Below, one piece after another: positions 1 through 9,703 of a stretch of DNA of 64,000 nucleotides. The DNA lies in the NCBI GenBank assembly GCA_019694975.1, contig JAIBAY010000001.1:750732-814731 (forward strand), read 5' to 3'. This DNA is from Chitinophagales bacterium (GTDB taxonomy: Bacteria; Bacteroidota; Bacteroidia; Chitinophagales; UBA10324). Numbering within the stretch: position 1 is the first letter of the stretch; the number at the start of each line of letters is the position of its first letter. The translations under genes and the position numbers were made by a program. The notes below the pieces were generated by a model. That model saw only the letters and a program-made list of their open reading frames with translations. It was not told the origin of the DNA and did not search any database.

Positions 1-2
1 TC

Positions 3-2132
3 ATTTATGCAACGGGATATTTCCAGGGCACCGTGGATTTTAATCCCGGAACCGGCATTTACAACCTGACTGCAACCGGACCAGATGCCACCTTTATCCT
101 CAAGCTCGATGATAACGGAAATTTCGTATGGGCTAAATCCATCAGCGGCTCTTCCTCCACCTTGTCATTCGACCTTGATGTGGACGACCTGGGCAATGTG
201 ATCACCGGCGGCGAATTCTGGGGCACCTGCGATTTTGATCCTGGAAACGGCACACAATCCATGTCGGCTTTCGCCTTCGGGTCTGATGCGTTTTTGCTGC
301 AGCTCGATGCAGACGGTAATTACGGATGGGTTGATGTATTCAGCGGGGAACAAGATGAATGGGTTAACTCCATTGATATCGGCAACAACGGAAGCATTGG
401 CGTGAGCGGTGTCTTTCAGGGCACCATGGATTTTGATCCGGGTTCCGGAACGTTTAATCTTATCAGCCATGGCGGTTACGATTTGTTCGCGCTGCGACTG
501 CATGGCGGCGACGGCAGTTTGCAATGGGCTGTTTCAGCAGGAGGTACCTTTAATGAACAAGCCGGTGAACTGGATGTCGCTTCATACGGAGATTATTATA
601 TCAGTGGTGCATTTTCAGGCACCGTTGATTTCGATCCCGGCGCCGGCGTTTTCAACCTCACTGATCCGGGCATCAGCAGTATTTTTTACCTGCGGCTTGA
701 CAGTGGAGGCAACTTTGTGAATGCCTATGGATTCGGCAGCACACTGTCATCGTCCATAGGTCATTCTATTCATGCTGATGATGAAGGCCGCATCACACTG
801 GCAGGTGCATTTGAACAAACCATCGATTTCAATCCAGGAACGCCTGTCTTCAACTTAGCCTCCTCATTAGGCACAAGCGATTGCTTCGTGCAGCAGATGA
901 GTGTATGTCTTACGCGGTATGCTGAAGTCAATACTGCTATTTGTTCGGGTGACAGCATTTTCGCAGGTGGTGCTTACCAGAAAACGCCGGGCACCTACAT
1001 TGATAACCTGTTGACGCCGAAAGGGTGTGACTCCATTGTCACAACAAATCTTTCCGTACTGCCAAATTCCGTTACGCTGCTGACCGATACTTTTTGTGAA
1101 GGCGATGTATATCTTTTTCAAGGCAGCGTGCTGGACTCGGCCGGCATTTATACAGCACACCTTCCGGCGGAGAATGGCTGTGATTCTGCTATTACCTTAT
1201 CGCTTGGTATGTATCAGCGTTATGATGTCATTGTGTATGACAGCATCTGTGAAGGCAGCACCTATCTTTTCAACGGTTTGGAAATTACGGAAGCAGGAAC
1301 TTATACCGCGGATCTGTTTGCCATCACCGGCTGCGATTCAACGGTAACCCTGATGCTTAGCATGCTGCCCGGCTATGATACCTTGCTGGAAGCCACCATC
1401 TGCGAAGGCAGCACTTACTTTTTTAACGGAGCTGAAATCTCCACGGAAGGCACTTATATAGCACAACTCCATTCCGTTAACGGATGTGATTCAACGATAA
1501 CGCTTACACTGCAGGTTTTACCCTTACAGCTCACAGAATTCTATGACAGTATCTGTGAAGGCGAAACGATACTGTTCAACGGTACGGAACTCGATGCCGG
1601 AGGCGACTATTCATTCACCGTTGCCGGCAGTAACGGTTGCGACTCTACGGTAACGCTTCACCTCACCGCTACCGTTATCAATGCTTCGGTGACAATATCC
1701 AATGATACACTTTTTGCCACGGGCAATGGAAGCGTGCAATGGATCTTTTGTGAAAGTGGCTTGCCCGTGCCGGATGCCGATCAGCCGGTTTTTGTGCCGG
1801 GTTTCGCCGGCAATTTCGCTGCTGTATTTACCAATGGCAACTGCACGGATACCACGGCATGCAGTTATTATACGGCCTTGCCGGAACAACAGCATGATTT
1901 CTATGTTGCACTTTTCCCTAATCCTGCAAGCGAAAAAGTAACGCTGTGGCTGCGCAATTATACAGGGCCGGTGAATCTTACATTGAGAAATGTTATCGGT
2001 GAAGTATTGCTGCAAACTGAATTCATATCAAAAACAGAAATTTCACTGCAACAAGTGCCGGCAGGTTTGTATTTCCTGTATCTGTCGGGCAACGGAATGA
2101 AGGCGTTGGAGAAGCTGGTGATTGAGCAGTAA
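3..2132 (+). CDS. Secreted repeat protein with T9SS C-terminal sorting domain (5' truncated)
   Basis: The reading frame is open to the left edge of the window, so the N-terminus and any signal peptide are missing. Visible are about five beta-propeller-like repeats built around FDPG.G.FNL, each followed by a 'lRLD..GnF.W' strand. They cover roughly the first 300 residues. After these come five Cys-containing repeats with the pattern iCeG..y.FnG..l...GtY......GCDStvTL.L.VLP. The last ~75 residues (LFPNPASEKVTLWL to the terminal EKLVIEQ) are a type A type-IX secretion sorting domain. Known of the family: such proteins cross the outer membrane and are anchored or released by T9SS. The specific ligand or activity is unknown; a surface adhesin or structural role is inferred. 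The next gene, at 2413, is on the opposite strand. Confidence 0.85.
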   Translation: MYATGYFQGTVDFNPGTGIYNLTATGPDATFILKLDDNGNFVWAKSISGSSSTLSFDLDVDDLGNVITGGEFWGTCDFDPGNGTQSMSAFAFGSDAFLLQLDADGNYGWVDVFSGEQDEWVNSIDIGNNGSIGVSGVFQGTMDFDPGSGTFNLISHGGYDLFALRLHGGDGSLQWAVSAGGTFNEQAGELDVASYGDYYISGAFSGTVDFDPGAGVFNLTDPGISSIFYLRLDSGGNFVNAYGFGSTLSSSIGHSIHADDEGRITLAGAFEQTIDFNPGTPVFNLASSLGTSDCFVQQMSVCLTRYAEVNTAICSGDSIFAGGAYQKTPGTYIDNLLTPKGCDSIVTTNLSVLPNSVTLLTDTFCEGDVYLFQGSVLDSAGIYTAHLPAENGCDSAITLSLGMYQRYDVIVYDSICEGSTYLFNGLEITEAGTYTADLFAITGCDSTVTLMLSMLPGYDTLLEATICEGSTYFFNGAEISTEGTYIAQLHSVNGCDSTITLTLQVLPLQLTEFYDSICEGETILFNGTELDAGGDYSFTVAGSNGCDSTVTLHLTATVINASVTISNDTLFATGNGSVQWIFCESGLPVPDADQPVFVPGFAGNFAAVFTNGNCTDTTACSYYTALPEQQHDFYVALFPNPASEKVTLWLRNYTGPVNLTLRNVIGEVLLQTEFISKTEISLQQVPAGLYFLYLSGNGMKALEKLVIEQ

Positions 2133-2210
2133 AGCGGAATAGCGTAAATGATTTCAGTCATTACGTTGTTTGTTTCAGGTGCTGAAATTAATGCAGGATA
2201 ACCGCTGCTG

Positions 2211-2346
2211 CGTAGAACGTTTCGGGGGTTTGCGATGGCGGGCTTTATTAGCACTAAACTTCATTCGGAGAATTGAACTTCCAGCTTGCACAAATGTGTC
2301 TGCGAAGCACGGAACCCCCGCTATTGCCAACCCCTTATTAGCGGCT
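2211..2346 (-). repeat. Palindromic attC-like repeat, copy A
   Basis: Read on the minus strand, this is a 130-nt imperfect palindrome. It begins TAATAAGGGGTTGGCAAT and ends CCCCCGAAACGTTCTACG. The two arms pair (GGGGTT.GC.AT.GCGGG against CCCGCCATCGCAAACCCC). It has the same length and matching ends as copy B at 15880-16009. The site lies directly downstream of the minus-strand cupin gene, where an attC would sit in an integron gene cassette. The canonical R boxes are only loosely matched and no integrase is visible, so 'attC-like' is an inference. Confidence 0.55.
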
Positions 2347-2412
2347 GTAAAACTGTTCGAATGAAGCTCGTCAGCCCGAAGTCCGAACACACTTTGTTGT
2401 GGCTTGTGAATA

Positions 2413-2964
2413 TCAGTCAAGATATTTTTTGTAAGTAGGTCTGTAACCGAATAAATATGAAAATGGTGTCAGGATAATGAACAGAATTTTTTGAACTGCA
2501 AAGGGTGGCTTAGAAAGTCGGAACACATCGGAATATTTATTTGCCATTAATGCAACTTGTAAAATGTTTGGCATTCCATCGTCATTTGTCTTGCCATCTA
2601 TTGCAAGTCCGGTTGCCGTTTCTAATAAGTTGTCGGTGTCCATTGCCGGCTGAACTTTCCAATTTACTATCGTCTTTCCATCTGTGTCGTTCCACATCGA
2701 GTGAACTTTGTTTATTGGAATATGCAAAGTGTCACCTTGTATTAAAATCTTTAGTTGTCCGTCCATACGAACCGTTAGTTGTCCTGATAAAACTGTGAAA
2801 TCCTCAACCTGGAATGGATGATAGTGTGCCGCAGGTTCTTTAGAGTGAGAATTGTACGTTGCCTCCATCTCTAACATTTTTCCATCAGTGTCTTTAGCAG
2901 TTTGCAGAAACTTAATGTCCTGTCCTGTTTTTGGATTACTGATTTGTTTGTTCTTAAAAGCCAT
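2413..2964 (-). CDS. Cupin-domain protein
   Basis: This is a 183-residue protein with one cupin fold. The first motif is H47-Y-H49...E54 (AHYHPFQVEDF) followed by a Gly turn. The second motif is GDTLHIPINKVHSMWND with H88. Together these give the usual three-His/one-Glu metal site. The C-terminal ~35 residues are hydrophobic and aromatic (FIILTPFSYLFGYRP) and may contact the membrane. Cupins of this size bind small molecules or act as oxygenases or isomerases; the substrate cannot be told. The gene is AT-richer than its neighbours, stands alone on the minus strand, and has the palindromic repeat at 2211-2346 just beyond its stop. This fits a single-gene cassette acquired by transfer. Confidence 0.8.
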   Translation of the reverse strand: MAFKNKQISNPKTGQDIKFLQTAKDTDGKMLEMEATYNSHSKEPAAHYHPFQVEDFTVLSGQLTVRMDGQLKILIQGDTLHIPINKVHSMWNDTDGKTIVNWKVQPAMDTDNLLETATGLAIDGKTNDDGMPNILQVALMANKYSDVFRLSKPPFAVQKILFIILTPFSYLFGYRPTYKKYLD

Positions 2965-3372
2965 CTTTCAATGCATCTGTTTAGGTTACAAATTTAGTTT
3001 TTTGTCTGTTCGTTTTGCACTGCCTGCTGATGTTTGCACAGTCGCGATATCAGTGCAGCTAACCTATTTTCTGCGCTGTCATCATATCAACTAACCGGAC
3101 TTCCTGGCGAACTTGTTTCGGCATCCTTTCATATCCAATCACAGCTGGCACCAATATCATCATTGGCTAATTTCCGGTCGTTCAGCATTGAAGCATCACA
3201 ATGCCCTGTATACTGCAACAGTTTCGGATAAATTTCCGCGGATTCAAAACAGCAACACCGCGCATACCTTGATATAAATCATACCTGGTAAAAGCCGCCG
3301 GTTCTAATTTTACATTGGCGATAATCAATGATGATATCGCCGGTAAATTATTATTGAGCAAATTGAAATTGT
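2965..3372. other. Intergenic region without a supported gene
   Basis: This 408-base stretch lies between two divergent genes. Short frames are present, but none has a recognisable product. It must hold the promoters of both neighbours. A weak -7-like TAATTTTA lies about 65 nt before the gene at 3373, near a small CGATA/TATCG inverted repeat. Nothing else stands out. Confidence 0.5.
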
Positions 3373-4947
3373 ATGAAATATACTTTTTCATTGTTGATCA
3401 TGCTGGCTTTTGCAGCGATCAATGCCGTGCATAGTATTGCACAGGCGCCGGTCATTGACTGGCAAAAATGTCTCGGTGGCAGCGGTAATGACTATGGATA
3501 CTTTATTCAACAAACAGCCGGCGGTGGATTTATCATCGCCGGAATAGCCGGTTCTGTGGATGGTGATGTAACCGGCAAGCACGATGCCGAGGATTACTGG
3601 ATGATAAGGCTTTCTTCCGCAGGCAATATCGAATGGCAAAAAACACTGGGAGGTAACGGATATGACTATGCATTTTCAGTTCAGCAGACAACGGACGGTG
3701 GATTTATAGCGGCCGGCCTTACCACATCCGTTGATGGTGATGTAACAGGCAATCATGGATCTGAAGATGCATGGGTGGTAAAACTGGATGCTTCCGGTAA
3801 CATCACCTGGCAACATGCATATGGTGGCAGCAACTATGATGGACTGTTTGCCATTCAGCAATCGGGCGATGACGGTTACATTGCTGCCGGCTATTCAGCT
3901 TCAGCTGATGGTGATGTTACCGTGAATCATGGTGACCTGGATTGCTGGGTTATTAAAATTGACAACGAAGGCAACCTGCAATGGCAAAAAAGCCTGGGCG
4001 GCAGCATGCAGGATAGGGCCTACTCAATTCTTGTAATTCCCGAAGATGGTTTTATGATGGCCGGCACTACCGCATCATCCAATGGTGATGTAACCCTGCA
4101 ACACGGTGCAGAAGATTACTGGCTGGTGAAACTCGATAACAGCGGCAATATGGAATGGCAGAAAACTTATGGCGGTGCGGACAACGATGGCTTGCATTCC
4201 ATCAGCCAGGCCGGTGAAAATGGATATGTCTTCACCGGCTATTCCGGATCGAACAGTGGTGATGTAACCGGGAATCACGGATCCTACGACTACTGGACGG
4301 TACGCACCGATGCAACCGGCAATATTTTATGGCAACAATCGCTCGGCGGCAGCGGAGATGACGAAGCATGGGCTGTAAGTCCGGCAAATGATGGCGGATT
4401 TATCGTTGCAGGCAATTCCATTTCCAGTGATGGCGATGTTACAGGGAATCACGGCTCACAGGATTACTGGCTGGTGAAGTTATCAGCAGAAGGCAGTATG
4501 GAGTGGCAAGGTTGCTATGGCGGAACCGATATGGATAATGCAACTTCCGCTGTGCAAACCGCTGATGCCGGCTATGTGCTGGCAGGATCAACTTCATCAT
4601 TCAACGGTAATGTTGCAGGCAATCATGGCTACACTGATGTCTGGATCGTACGGCTTGACGCTGTAACCGGTATCAGTGAGCCATCTTTAACGACCGGCAG
4701 CCTGCTGGTGTATCCCAATCCACTCAGTAATGCGTCCACCGTTTCATTTTCCCTGAAAAGGAAGAGCGTGGTGGAATTGTCGCTTTATGACTTAACAGGT
4801 AGAGAAATTCAACGGTTACTGCATGAAAATTTAGCTGCAGGCACACACTGCCTGCTCCTTGATAAAGTGAAACAGCCCGCAGGAATTTACCTGTTGCGGC
4901 TGAGTATTGATGGTGAATCATTGGTTCAAAAAATTGAAGTTCAATAA
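3373..4947 (+). CDS. Secreted repeat protein with T9SS sorting domain
   Basis: The 524-residue product starts with a signal peptide (MKYTFSLLIMLAFAAINAVHSIAQA). It then carries seven tandem repeats of about 58 residues with the pattern DyW.VKLD..GNi.WQ...GGs..D.......t.DgGyi.AG.S.S.DGDVTGNHG. The repeats are likely blades of a propeller, with Asp/Asn-rich loops that could bind calcium (inference). The last ~80 residues (LLVYPNPLSNASTVSFSL to the terminal LVQKIEVQ) form a type A T9SS sorting domain. The gene is closely similar in repeat design to the protein at 39511. It is probably a surface-exposed or secreted protein of unknown ligand. It is monocistronic by position. Confidence 0.85.
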   Translation: MKYTFSLLIMLAFAAINAVHSIAQAPVIDWQKCLGGSGNDYGYFIQQTAGGGFIIAGIAGSVDGDVTGKHDAEDYWMIRLSSAGNIEWQKTLGGNGYDYAFSVQQTTDGGFIAAGLTTSVDGDVTGNHGSEDAWVVKLDASGNITWQHAYGGSNYDGLFAIQQSGDDGYIAAGYSASADGDVTVNHGDLDCWVIKIDNEGNLQWQKSLGGSMQDRAYSILVIPEDGFMMAGTTASSNGDVTLQHGAEDYWLVKLDNSGNMEWQKTYGGADNDGLHSISQAGENGYVFTGYSGSNSGDVTGNHGSYDYWTVRTDATGNILWQQSLGGSGDDEAWAVSPANDGGFIVAGNSISSDGDVTGNHGSQDYWLVKLSAEGSMEWQGCYGGTDMDNATSAVQTADAGYVLAGSTSSFNGNVAGNHGYTDVWIVRLDAVTGISEPSLTTGSLLVYPNPLSNASTVSFSLKRKSVVELSLYDLTGREIQRLLHENLAAGTHCLLLDKVKQPAGIYLLRLSIDGESLVQKIEVQ

Positions 4948-5118
4948 GGTGAAAATGCTGTTGGCGGTGCCTCCTGATTTTGGTTGATGATCAGGGCGCG
5001 AAAATGATGAGTACCGGGTAAGGCATCCATATACCATGCATTAACCTGTAATTGCACCCATCGAATCAGTACTAAAGTTCCGCTTCGCTGAAACGCTGTA
5101 CAAAACAAGCATCATATC

Positions 5119-6060
5119 ATGATCACTTGTCTTTTTTCATTCCTGCTTTTTATACATGGCTGCATTCACCTGGCAGGCTTTGCGAAAGGAACAGGCATCG
5201 CAAAAGTCGCTGCCATCCAGTCCGGCATATCAAAAGGTGCAGGTTTATTATGGTTGCTGACGGCGTTGTTAATGATCATTTCATCCATCAGCGTACTGGC
5301 CGGCATGCAGCATTGGTGGATCACCGCTGTGCCGGCTGCGCTGCTTTCACAGCTGTTGATCTTCAATGCCTGGAAAGATGCAAAGTTTGGAACAGCAGCG
5401 AATGTGATCATTCTTCTGGCCGCATTACTTGCCGGGACGGATTTTTGAAAATCAGTTTCACAGTGATGTCAACGCTGAGCTTCAGCAATCTTCAGCTGTT
5501 CTATCATCCGTACTGACGTAAGCTGACCTTCAGACATTACCCGCACCTGTGCAAGGCTGCCTGCGGCATGCCGGTGTTGTGAACAAGCCAAAGGTGAAGA
5601 ATGCCCGTATTGAATCTGATGGTGAAATGCGCGCAAAGGAAAAAGCTATTTCCCGTTCACCTCCGTACAGCATAATTTTTTCACGCATCCTTCACGTTTG
5701 TCTTTTATGCGAGCAGGCATGCCGGGCCTTCCGGTATATGGCTATCATCACCATGCAGCCGGCACTGCCACAATAAACATCAGGCTTTTGGGATTTTTCA
5801 CGGTCTTGCATCAGGAAGGCGACACCATGAATAAAGCAGAAACTGCTACACTTTTTAATGACATGTGCCTGCCGGCACCTGCCACCTTAATTGACCAAAG
5901 GATTCACCGGGCTATGCTGCATGACAGCACCGTACGCGGTACCTTCACCAATGGCAATATCATTGTTTCGGCTGTGCTGTATTTCGGTGAAGACGGCAAG
6001 CCGGTAAATTATATTTCCGGCGATCACACGGATGTAGCAGACATGTGTCAAGATCCATGA
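5119..6060 (+). pseudogene. DUF6544-like membrane protein, 5' part of a broken gene
   Basis: The first 109 codons (5119-5448) encode three or four hydrophobic helices beginning MITCLFSFLLFIHGCIHLAG. Translation then stops. Recognisable coding sequence continues in the next frame (FENQFHSDVN..., stop near 5518, then LPAPVQGCLRHAGVVNKPKVKNARIE). From about 5698 it returns to the first frame (LPVYGYHHHAAGTATINI..MNKAETATLFNDMC..TNGNIIVSAVLYF) until about 6045. From memory of the family this is the conserved order of a DUF6544 protein. It therefore carries at least two frameshifts and a stop. The missing C-terminus (YGEAVWHYPDGNFVYGKFHLKS) is found at 16003-16144, beyond the defence island. The gene was split by an insertion and is decayed. 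Confidence 0.75.
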
Positions 6061-6302
6061 TACCGGAAACCCTATGACGCCCAAGCAACTTCCAACTGAC
6101 GAGCATTGAACAAACTTTTTTTGACGCACATGGACCACAACCGACACTGTTCTAATGCCAACGCTTCAAAAAATAAATTCGTAAAAATCCCTCCCACTCA
6201 ACGCTCAAAACACATTTTCATTTTTTTTGCAACCGCACTAAAACCCAACCCAGAAAAAAAATGAAAGAGTGCTTTCTCCAACGCTTTGTTCTATCCAAAT
6301 CC

Positions 6303-6310
6303 TACCTTTG
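6303..6310 (+). promoter_or_regulatory. Bacteroidota-type -7 promoter element (TACCTTTG)
   Basis: An exact TAnnTTTG word lies 36 nt before the start codon of the helicase gene. A TTTG lies 14 nt upstream of it (6285-6288), which is closer than the usual 17-23 nt. A GAGGAAG stretch just before ATG 6347 could serve as a ribosome binding site, which is unusual here. Confidence 0.5.
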
Positions 6311-6346
6311 AATACTTTTTTAAAAACAATAATTTAGAGGAAGCAT

Positions 6347-9300
6347 ATGCCAAAGATTTACGACAACATAAAGAACCATTTAACGCACGGACTTAACGAA
6401 TCCATGCAGCATTCAAAGCGAACGGACTTTTGTGTTGGTTATTTTTATTTAAGCGGTTGGAAACAGGTTGCTGAAAAGGTTGACAGTTTAGAAGGCGACA
6501 CAGTTGTTGAAAAAACAACCGATGTTCACAGATATTGCCGCTTGCTTGTAGGCATGAACAAATCTCCGCTTGAAAGTATTCGTGAACATTTTGCAAAGCG
6601 TGATGACGAAGTTGATTTACAACAAGGCGACATTCCACCACTGAAAAAAAAGTTAGCACAACAATTCAAAGAGCAGTTGACAGTTGGAACACCAACTGAT
6701 GCTGACGAAAAAGCATTGCGGAAACTCAGTCAGCAAATGAAGGACAACAAAGTTGTTGTCAAACTTCACTTGCGACATGCACTTCATGCGAAACTTTATT
6801 TGTGCTATCAGAAAGAACGCAGCCGAGTGGAAGGTTTTGTTGGCAGCAGCAACCTTACATTATCAGGACTTTCAAAACAAGGCGAACTGAATGTTGATGT
6901 GTTGGAGCAAGATGCAGCAATCAAACTTTCAGAATGGTTTGACGATAGATGGAACGACCGTTGGTGCATTGACATCACACAGGAGTTAATTGAAATCATA
7001 GACAACAGTTGGGCAGCAGACCGTTTACTTTCGCCTTACCATATTTATTTGAAGATGGCTTATCATCTTTCACAAGAGGCAAGAGCAGGTTTGAATGAAT
7101 ACAGTTTGCCTGCAATTTTTCAGAAAGAACTTTTGGACTTTCAGCAAGCGGCAGTAAAAATTGCAGCAAAGAAATTAGACAAGCGTGACGGAGTTTTCAT
7201 TGGTGATGTAGTGGGATTAGGAAAAACAATTACCGCTTGTGCATTGGCAAAAATGTTTGAGGAAAACTACTTCTACTCTACTCTCATCATTTGCCCACCG
7301 AATATTATTCCGATGTGGAAAGATTACATTGAACGATACGACCTGAAAGCACAAGTGCTTTCAGTCGGTTCAGTTCAATCGCAGTTGGGTGACTTGAAAA
7401 GATTTCGCTTAGTAATCATAGATGAAAGCCACAACTTGCGAAACGACCAGGGAAGCCGTTACAGAGCAATCAAAAATTATCTGGACGAAAACGAAAGCAA
7501 AGTGATTTTGCTTTCAGCAACTCCTTACAACAAATCGTTTATTGATTTGTCAAATCAGCTTCGCTTATTTATTCAGGACGACAAAGATTTAGGCATCAGC
7601 CCAGAGAGATACATCAGTGATTTAGGCGGACAAGTAAAGTTTATGGAAAAACATTCTGAAACTTTTATCCGAAGTATTAAAGCATTTGAGTGGAGTTTAT
7701 TTTCTGACGACTGGAGAGAGTTGATGCGTTTGTATATGGTTCGCAGAACAAGAAGTTTCATAAAAAACAATTATGGAATCACTGACACAGCAACAGGAAA
7801 AATCGGATTGAAATTTCCTGACGGACATTTTGAAGCATTCCCCGAAAGAGTTCCGAAGAAAGTTGAATTTGAATTTGACCCCGACAACAAAAAAGATATT
7901 TACGCTAAGCTCTATTCTCAAAACATAGTTGACAGCATCAACAAACTTGAACTTGCACGATATGGACTAAAAAATTATTTGGAGAAAGCACCATCAGCAA
8001 ATCCAACTGAAAAAGAAAAAGTAATCATGGCAAATCTTTCACGGGCAGGTAAACGCCTGATGGGATTTTGCAGAACAAATCTCTTCAAACGATTAGAGAG
8101 CAGTGGATATTCTTTTCTGCTTTCGTTAAGCAGACACATCTTGCGGAATTATGTTTTCGCTTATGCTATAGAAAATAATTTGCCGTTGCCCATTGGAAAA
8201 AACATTTCTCAAAACTTGGATGAGTTTTTAGAAGACAGCGACACAGACGGAAATGAGAATGAACTCAAATTAATTCTGAATCCCGAAACCTATTTGCAGA
8301 ACGCTGCAAAGCTTTACCAAGCATTCAAGAGTCCTGCAATGGAAAAACAATTTGACTGGATAAGAGCAGATTTTTTTTCAAACACACTTACACAAACTTT
8401 AATCAGCGATGGAAATAAAATTATTGAGATTCTGAAAATCGGAAAAGAGTGGACAGCAGAACAGGACAGAAAACTAAATGCACTTTACGAATTGCTTTCT
8501 AAAAAACACAAGAACGAAAAAGTTTTGGTGTTCACACAATTTGCCGACACTGCAAATTATCTCTCCGAAAATTTGAAAGAAAGAGGAATCACAAAAATGG
8601 AATGTGTAACAGGAGACAACGAAAACCCTACTGCACTTGCAAATCGTTTCAGTCCAATCAGCAATAAGAAACAAACCAATCAAGACCTCAGAGTTTTAAT
8701 TGCAACCGATGTGTTGAGTGAAGGACAAAACTTGCAGGATGCACACATTGTTCTCAATTACGATTTGCCTTGGGCAATCATTCGCCTCATACAGCGTGCA
8801 GGACGGGTTGACCGTATCGGACAGAAAGCAGAAAAGATTTTGTGTTATTCTTTTTTACCTGAAGATGGAATTGAACGCATCATTAATTTGAGAGGTAGAT
8901 TAAGAAACCGCATCGGACAAAATGCAGAAGTAGTTGGAAGCGATGAAGTTTTTTTTGATGGAGACCCCATCAACATTGCAGATTTATACAATGAGAAAAG
9001 CGGAATGTTGGACGAAGATGAAACCGACACTGAAGTTGATTTATCTTCTTATGCTTTTCAGATTTGGGCAAACGCAATTAAAGAAGATGCTTCTCTCAAA
9101 AAATTAATTCCCGATTTGCCCAATGTGGTTTACGCAACCAAGCATAACACATTTGAACCCGAGAAGGAAGGTGTCATAATCTACACACGGACACACGAAG
9201 AAAATGATGTGCTTGCATGGCTGAGCAACAAGGGAAATATTTTAACCCAATCGCAACTCACCATTTTGAAAGCGGCTGAATGCACCAAAGAAACAGAACC

Positions 9301-9694
9301 GAAATACAAATTGGAGAACCACCACGAAATTGTAAAAACAGGAATTGATTTCATTCGTGAAGATGAACGGAACACTGGAAGTTCATTGGGAAAAAAGACA
9401 GGCGTGAAATACAAAACCTACACACGACTGAAAAACTTTTGCGATGAAAACGAAGGAACATTGTTTGTGAACGAGGCATTGAAAAAAGCAGTGGATGATA
9501 TTTTAAATTTCCCGATGAAAGAATTTGCAAAGGACACCATCAACAGACATTTGAAATCGGGAATCGGTGATGATGAGCTGGCATCATTAGTTGTTTCATT
9601 GAGAGATGAAGATAAACTCTGCATTGTAAATCCTGATGAACAACCGCTGAAAGAACCACATATTATTTGTTCACTTGGCTTAACCAACAACTAA
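6347..9694 (+). CDS. PLD-nuclease/SNF2-helicase fusion protein (restriction-like)
   Basis: This 1115-residue protein has an N-terminal phospholipase-D-type nuclease domain (HAK at 147-149, GSSNLT at 166-171) with a single H.K motif. That implies a dimeric active site, as in BfiI-type nucleases. Next is an SNF2/SF2 helicase core: Walker A GDVVGLGKT at 286-294, DESH at 359-362, SAT at 390-392, and motif VI IQRAGRVDRIGQ near 815-826. A C-terminal region of ~230 residues is unassigned. The next gene, a DNA methyltransferase, starts nine bases after the stop, so the two are co-transcribed. The pairing suggests ATP-dependent restriction of unmodified DNA, recalling a split Type ISP enzyme or a reduced DISARM (PLD + SNF2 + methylase without DrmA/DrmB). 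Function is inferred from domains. Confidence 0.85.
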   Translation: MPKIYDNIKNHLTHGLNESMQHSKRTDFCVGYFYLSGWKQVAEKVDSLEGDTVVEKTTDVHRYCRLLVGMNKSPLESIREHFAKRDDEVDLQQGDIPPLKKKLAQQFKEQLTVGTPTDADEKALRKLSQQMKDNKVVVKLHLRHALHAKLYLCYQKERSRVEGFVGSSNLTLSGLSKQGELNVDVLEQDAAIKLSEWFDDRWNDRWCIDITQELIEIIDNSWAADRLLSPYHIYLKMAYHLSQEARAGLNEYSLPAIFQKELLDFQQAAVKIAAKKLDKRDGVFIGDVVGLGKTITACALAKMFEENYFYSTLIICPPNIIPMWKDYIERYDLKAQVLSVGSVQSQLGDLKRFRLVIIDESHNLRNDQGSRYRAIKNYLDENESKVILLSATPYNKSFIDLSNQLRLFIQDDKDLGISPERYISDLGGQVKFMEKHSETFIRSIKAFEWSLFSDDWRELMRLYMVRRTRSFIKNNYGITDTATGKIGLKFPDGHFEAFPERVPKKVEFEFDPDNKKDIYAKLYSQNIVDSINKLELARYGLKNYLEKAPSANPTEKEKVIMANLSRAGKRLMGFCRTNLFKRLESSGYSFLLSLSRHILRNYVFAYAIENNLPLPIGKNISQNLDEFLEDSDTDGNENELKLILNPETYLQNAAKLYQAFKSPAMEKQFDWIRADFFSNTLTQTLISDGNKIIEILKIGKEWTAEQDRKLNALYELLSKKHKNEKVLVFTQFADTANYLSENLKERGITKMECVTGDNENPTALANRFSPISNKKQTNQDLRVLIATDVLSEGQNLQDAHIVLNYDLPWAIIRLIQRAGRVDRIGQKAEKILCYSFLPEDGIERIINLRGRLRNRIGQNAEVVGSDEVFFDGDPINIADLYNEKSGMLDEDETDTEVDLSSYAFQIWANAIKEDASLKKLIPDLPNVVYATKHNTFEPEKEGVIIYTRTHEENDVLAWLSNKGNILTQSQLTILKAAECTKETEPKYKLENHHEIVKTGIDFIREDERNTGSSLGKKTGVKYKTYTRLKNFCDENEGTLFVNEALKKAVDDILNFPMKEFAKDTINRHLKSGIGDDELASLVVSLRDEDKLCIVNPDEQPLKEPHIICSLGLTNN

Positions 9695-9703
9695 TTATTT
9701 CCG

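Noticed and set aside
5549..5776. Short plus-strand frame inside the DUF6544 remnant
   Set aside because: It is the middle part of the frameshifted pseudogene, not a separate gene.
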